A stretch of 64,000 bases of DNA from Deltaproteobacteria bacterium (lineage in GTDB: Bacteria; Myxococcota_C; UBA6777), in NCBI GenBank assembly GCA_006226375.1, contig SBHC01000005.1:62001-126000 (forward strand). The letters run 5' to 3'. Made by a program: the position numbers and the translations under genes. The notes beneath the pieces are model-generated. The model was not told where the DNA came from. It was given only the letters and a program-made list of their open reading frames with translations, and did no database searches. Shown here in pieces: positions 61,602 to 64,000 of the stretch; the stretch's first letter is position 1, and each line of letters starts with the position of its first letter.

Positions 61602-64000
61602 ATGAGATCTCGTTCTCTATATCTACTGTTACTTTGTACGGTAACAATTCTCTGCTGGGGTAGCACTGCCGCCCTGGCTGGAGAGTCCAACCTACAAACG
61701 GGTGGCAAGCTGGTCTTGTCCAAGACCACAGCCTACGATGGCGAAACCATCGATGTCACAGTCCCCGTTCGCAACAGCGGTCAGGACGAAACCCTCACCA
61801 CAGCGACAGGCTCTCCTCGAAACCATTACGTTGAGGTGTTCATCAGCCGCGCACCTGGTGATGTTCGCTCCATTGGCGGAACCGCGCGTGTCCTGGTACC
61901 TAGCCTGAAGGCCAACACAACCACCAACGTCAAAGTAACCATGACCGTCCCCAAAGGTTGGCCTGTGGGGACGTCCTGGATTCACGCGGAAGTCGATGGC
62001 TACCAAAACCGCGTCCGCAACGAGACCAACGAAGATGACAACTACTCCTATACCTACGGTCACTCCGTATCGATCAACATCATTCAAAAGCGCTCCAATC
62101 TGAAAACATCAGGGGCTCTGGTTCCCACCAAAACGAAAAACTTGCTGGAAGGCGAAACCATCTCGGTCGACATCCCCATCGAGAACGCTGGTGATGAAGA
62201 AACATGGAACAGCTCTAGCAACCCCACAACGTTCTATGTCGCGCTCTACATCGGCCGTGAATCCGGAACCCTCCGCGGCGCCAAGCAAATCGTTCAGGTC
62301 ACGACAGCAACCCTCGCAGCAGGCTCCAAACGCACCGTCAGAGTGACAGGCAACATCCCCACAAGTTGGCCGGTCGGAAACTCATACTTGCACGCCGTGG
62401 TTGATAGCTACCAAAACCGCATCCGCAATGAGTCCGATGAGAACGACAACTACTCTTTTACCTATGGACACTCGGTCGCCGTCACGGTTGGACGAATTCG
62501 CTCCAACTTGAAAACCAAGAGCGCCATCACCATCAACAAGCCCAAGCCCGTAGAAGGTGAACAAGTTATCATCAATGTTCCTGTCGAGAACATCGGGGCA
62601 GACGAAACTCGCACCAACCCTGGTATTACAACCGGAACCACACAATTCCAGGTCCAGGTCTGGCTTGCACCTCGTCCGGGAGTCACGACCAGCGGAAAGT
62701 CGCTGGGTTCGGTTTGGGTTAATAGCTTGAAGACCGGTGCCAGCGCAACGGCAACCCTCACAGCTACGATTCCAGTGGGAACCAACCCTGGCCAATACTG
62801 GCTGCATGCTCTCGTCGACAGCTACCAGAACCGAGTTCGCAATGAATCCGACGAGACCGATAACTACTCTTATACCTACGGCCACTCCATCACTGTCGAT
62901 GTACAGCGCGCTCGCTCCAATCTGCGAACCGGTGACAAGATTGTCGTTGCCAAGACCAACCCCAATCCAGGTGAGCTTACATCCTTCAAGGTCAAAGCTC
63001 TCAACGACGGAACGCACGACACCAAAAGCACAGTCAGTGGCAGCCCCACCTCGTTCTACGTTGACTTCTATATCTCCCAGTACCCTGGGAGTTTGAGTGG
63101 AGCCAAGCATCTGGGTCGTCAACAAACCAACTCGCTGACTCCCAACCAACAACGTGAAGTGACTGTGTTCGGGACCATCCCAAGCACCTGGCCTCAAGGC
63201 CGCTCGTATATTCACGCTGTCGTAGACGGTTACCAAAACCGCATTCGTAACGAAAACGACGAAGACGACAATGTCTCCTACTGGTACAACCACTCCACTG
63301 CCATTGATGTGGGCGGAAGCAACACACCCATCACAGCGCTGTGGGCCGACCTTCGCACCAACACCGCGATCAAAGTATCCAAGGTCCAGTTGACCGAAGG
63401 GGAGCAAGTCACTCTGGAAGTTCCAGTCCGCAACGCTGGAAACGGCGAAACCCTCGACAAAGTCGGCGGGCTCTCCACCAATGTCAGCGTCCAGTTCTTC
63501 ATCTCTCGCCTCCCCAACACCCTGGATGGCGCACAGTCCTTGGGAACAGTCACCCTCCCCTCGCTGCTCGCTGGCGACGTCAAGAATGCAATCTTTCAAG
63601 CAATCATTCCAACCGGTTGGCAAGAAGGAACAAGCTACATTCATGCGCTGGTAGACAGTGGAAACAAGGTGGGCAATGAGCTTGTCCCCAGCAGCAACCG
63701 CTCGTACCGCAATGGCCACTCTACGGCAGTGACCATCGGCTACGCCTTCTCCAACCTGCGACTGAGCGGCAAGCTGATTCCCTGCCAAAGCAAAGCGACG
63801 GTGGGTCAACAAATTTGTGTAACGGTTCCAATTGGAAACTTTGGCCCTGCAGCCACAAACAAAAGCTACACTAGCACTCCAGAGAGTCACACCACGCGCC
63901 TCTATATCTCGCAGTATCCCGATAGCTTGATGGATGCGATCCAACTCACGGACACCATCCACAGTCCGCTGGGAGCAGGCGGTCGAATTTCCCCGAAGAT
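61602..64000 (+). CDS. secreted CARDB-like repeat protein, cut by the right edge
   Basis: At least 799 codons, open to the window end. Signal peptide (about 1-26, ending TAALA). The mature part is a tandem array of domains of about 137 residues: each has an entry like TLDVTVPVRNSG, a middle strand with PxGWPxGTSWIHA and an ending such as DGYQNRVRNETNEDDNYSY followed by TYGHS. Four good copies and two weaker ones are visible; the pattern fits CARDB/Ig-like modules of bacterial adhesins. ATG 61602 with GGGGGAAG upstream is preferred; ATG 61590, four codons earlier, is in frame. The minus-strand open frame over this region is a shadow caused by the codon bias of the repeats. Confidence 0.82.
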   Translation, partial: MRSRSLYLLLLCTVTILCWGSTAALAGESNLQTGGKLVLSKTTAYDGETIDVTVPVRNSGQDETLTTATGSPRNHYVEVFISRAPGDVRSIGGTARVLVPSLKANTTTNVKVTMTVPKGWPVGTSWIHAEVDGYQNRVRNETNEDDNYSYTYGHSVSINIIQKRSNLKTSGALVPTKTKNLLEGETISVDIPIENAGDEETWNSSSNPTTFYVALYIGRESGTLRGAKQIVQVTTATLAAGSKRTVRVTGNIPTSWPVGNSYLHAVVDSYQNRIRNESDENDNYSFTYGHSVAVTVGRIRSNLKTKSAITINKPKPVEGEQVIINVPVENIGADETRTNPGITTGTTQFQVQVWLAPRPGVTTSGKSLGSVWVNSLKTGASATATLTATIPVGTNPGQYWLHALVDSYQNRVRNESDETDNYSYTYGHSITVDVQRARSNLRTGDKIVVAKTNPNPGELTSFKVKALNDGTHDTKSTVSGSPTSFYVDFYISQYPGSLSGAKHLGRQQTNSLTPNQQREVTVFGTIPSTWPQGRSYIHAVVDGYQNRIRNENDEDDNVSYWYNHSTAIDVGGSNTPITALWADLRTNTAIKVSKVQLTEGEQVTLEVPVRNAGNGETLDKVGGLSTNVSVQFFISRLPNTLDGAQSLGTVTLPSLLAGDVKNAIFQAIIPTGWQEGTSYIHALVDSGNKVGNELVPSSNRSYRNGHSTAVTIGYAFSNLRLSGKLIPCQSKATVGQQICVTVPIGNFGPAATNKSYTSTPESHTTRLYISQYPDSLMDAIQLTDTIHSPLGAGGRISPK

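Noticed and set aside
62382-63962. Long minus-strand open frame (526 codons) opposite the CARDB-repeat gene
   Set aside because: The forward strand encodes a clear signal peptide and repeats; the reverse product has no recognisable feature and is a shadow of codon bias.

Overview
The window reads as a chromosomal segment of a Gram-negative, secretion-rich bacterium of the Myxococcota / former Deltaproteobacteria type. This rests on gene content. There are many lipoproteins built of Cys-rich disulfide repeats and Stig1-like repeats, DUF4398 plus OmpA lipoproteins, an ExbB/ExbD/TonB/TonB-receptor operon, a Ser/Thr kinase fused to a formylglycine-generating-enzyme (FGE) domain, and a hydrolase/acyl-CoA synthetase fusion. 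GC looks moderate, lower than in typical cultured myxobacteria. I found no tRNA, rRNA, CRISPR array, insertion sequence, integrase or phage gene. Genes are mostly in short units of one to five, on both strands.

Layout. 0.6-7.5 kb: an MMPL/RND exporter, a LolA-like periplasmic protein and a DUF1302-like outer-membrane barrel, a set that often recurs together, here interrupted by an unknown leftward gene and a long AT-rich gap. 7.6-11.1 kb: trmL and a TPR protein. 11.3-19.9 kb: an 8 x 39-residue Cys-rich protein, a 1186-residue Cys-array lipoprotein ending in a fibrinogen-like domain, and a parallel beta-helix lipoprotein. 20-21.4 kb: a methyltransferase and a membrane protein. 21.7-23.1 kb: a gene interrupted by an in-frame TGA that is best read as a selenocysteine codon. 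23.2-31.2 kb: an OmpA/DUF4398 lipoprotein pair, divergent from an exbB-exbD-tonB-TonB-receptor-lipoprotein operon. 31.3-34.3 kb: the hydrolase/acyl-CoA synthetase fusion. 34.4-38.5 kb: two more Cys-rich lipoproteins. 38.7-41.7 kb: kinase-FGE protein and a voltage-gated-type K+ channel. 41.8-49.3 kb: a beta-barrel with a small lipoprotein, a double universal stress protein, a three-gene operon (degenerate ImmA/IrrE-like protein, PQQ-type propeller, PhyH-like oxygenase), and a lipoprotein. 49.4-61.1 kb: Stig1-repeat protein, Sir2-like protein, ribE, a stand-alone ExbD, fhs, bestrophin, a coiled-coil protein, an OmpA barrel and a small secreted protein. 61.6 kb to the right edge: a secreted protein of ~137-residue CARDB-like repeats, cut off by the window.

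The strongest discovery candidate is the gene at 21698-23071. Reading through one TGA gives a 457-residue secreted protein with a thioredoxin-like S-C-U-G motif closely resembling the active site of animal selenoprotein N (SELENON). A hairpin with a GGUC apical loop, as in the E. coli fdhF SECIS, lies 24 nt after the TGA. The sequence shows an open frame on both sides of the stop, the motif and the hairpin; the homology is from memory and needs a database search.

Much of the remaining window encodes envelope proteins: at least eight Cys-rich exported proteins, four beta-barrels or barrel-like proteins, two OmpA-domain proteins and two ExbD-type proteins. Several carry odd features: a TonB C-terminal domain at the N-terminus of a TonB-dependent receptor, a poly-lysine spacer in TonB, an Arg/Lys-rich OmpA tail, a sirtuin with Tyr in place of the catalytic His, and an ImmA/IrrE-like protein without its metal-binding motif.
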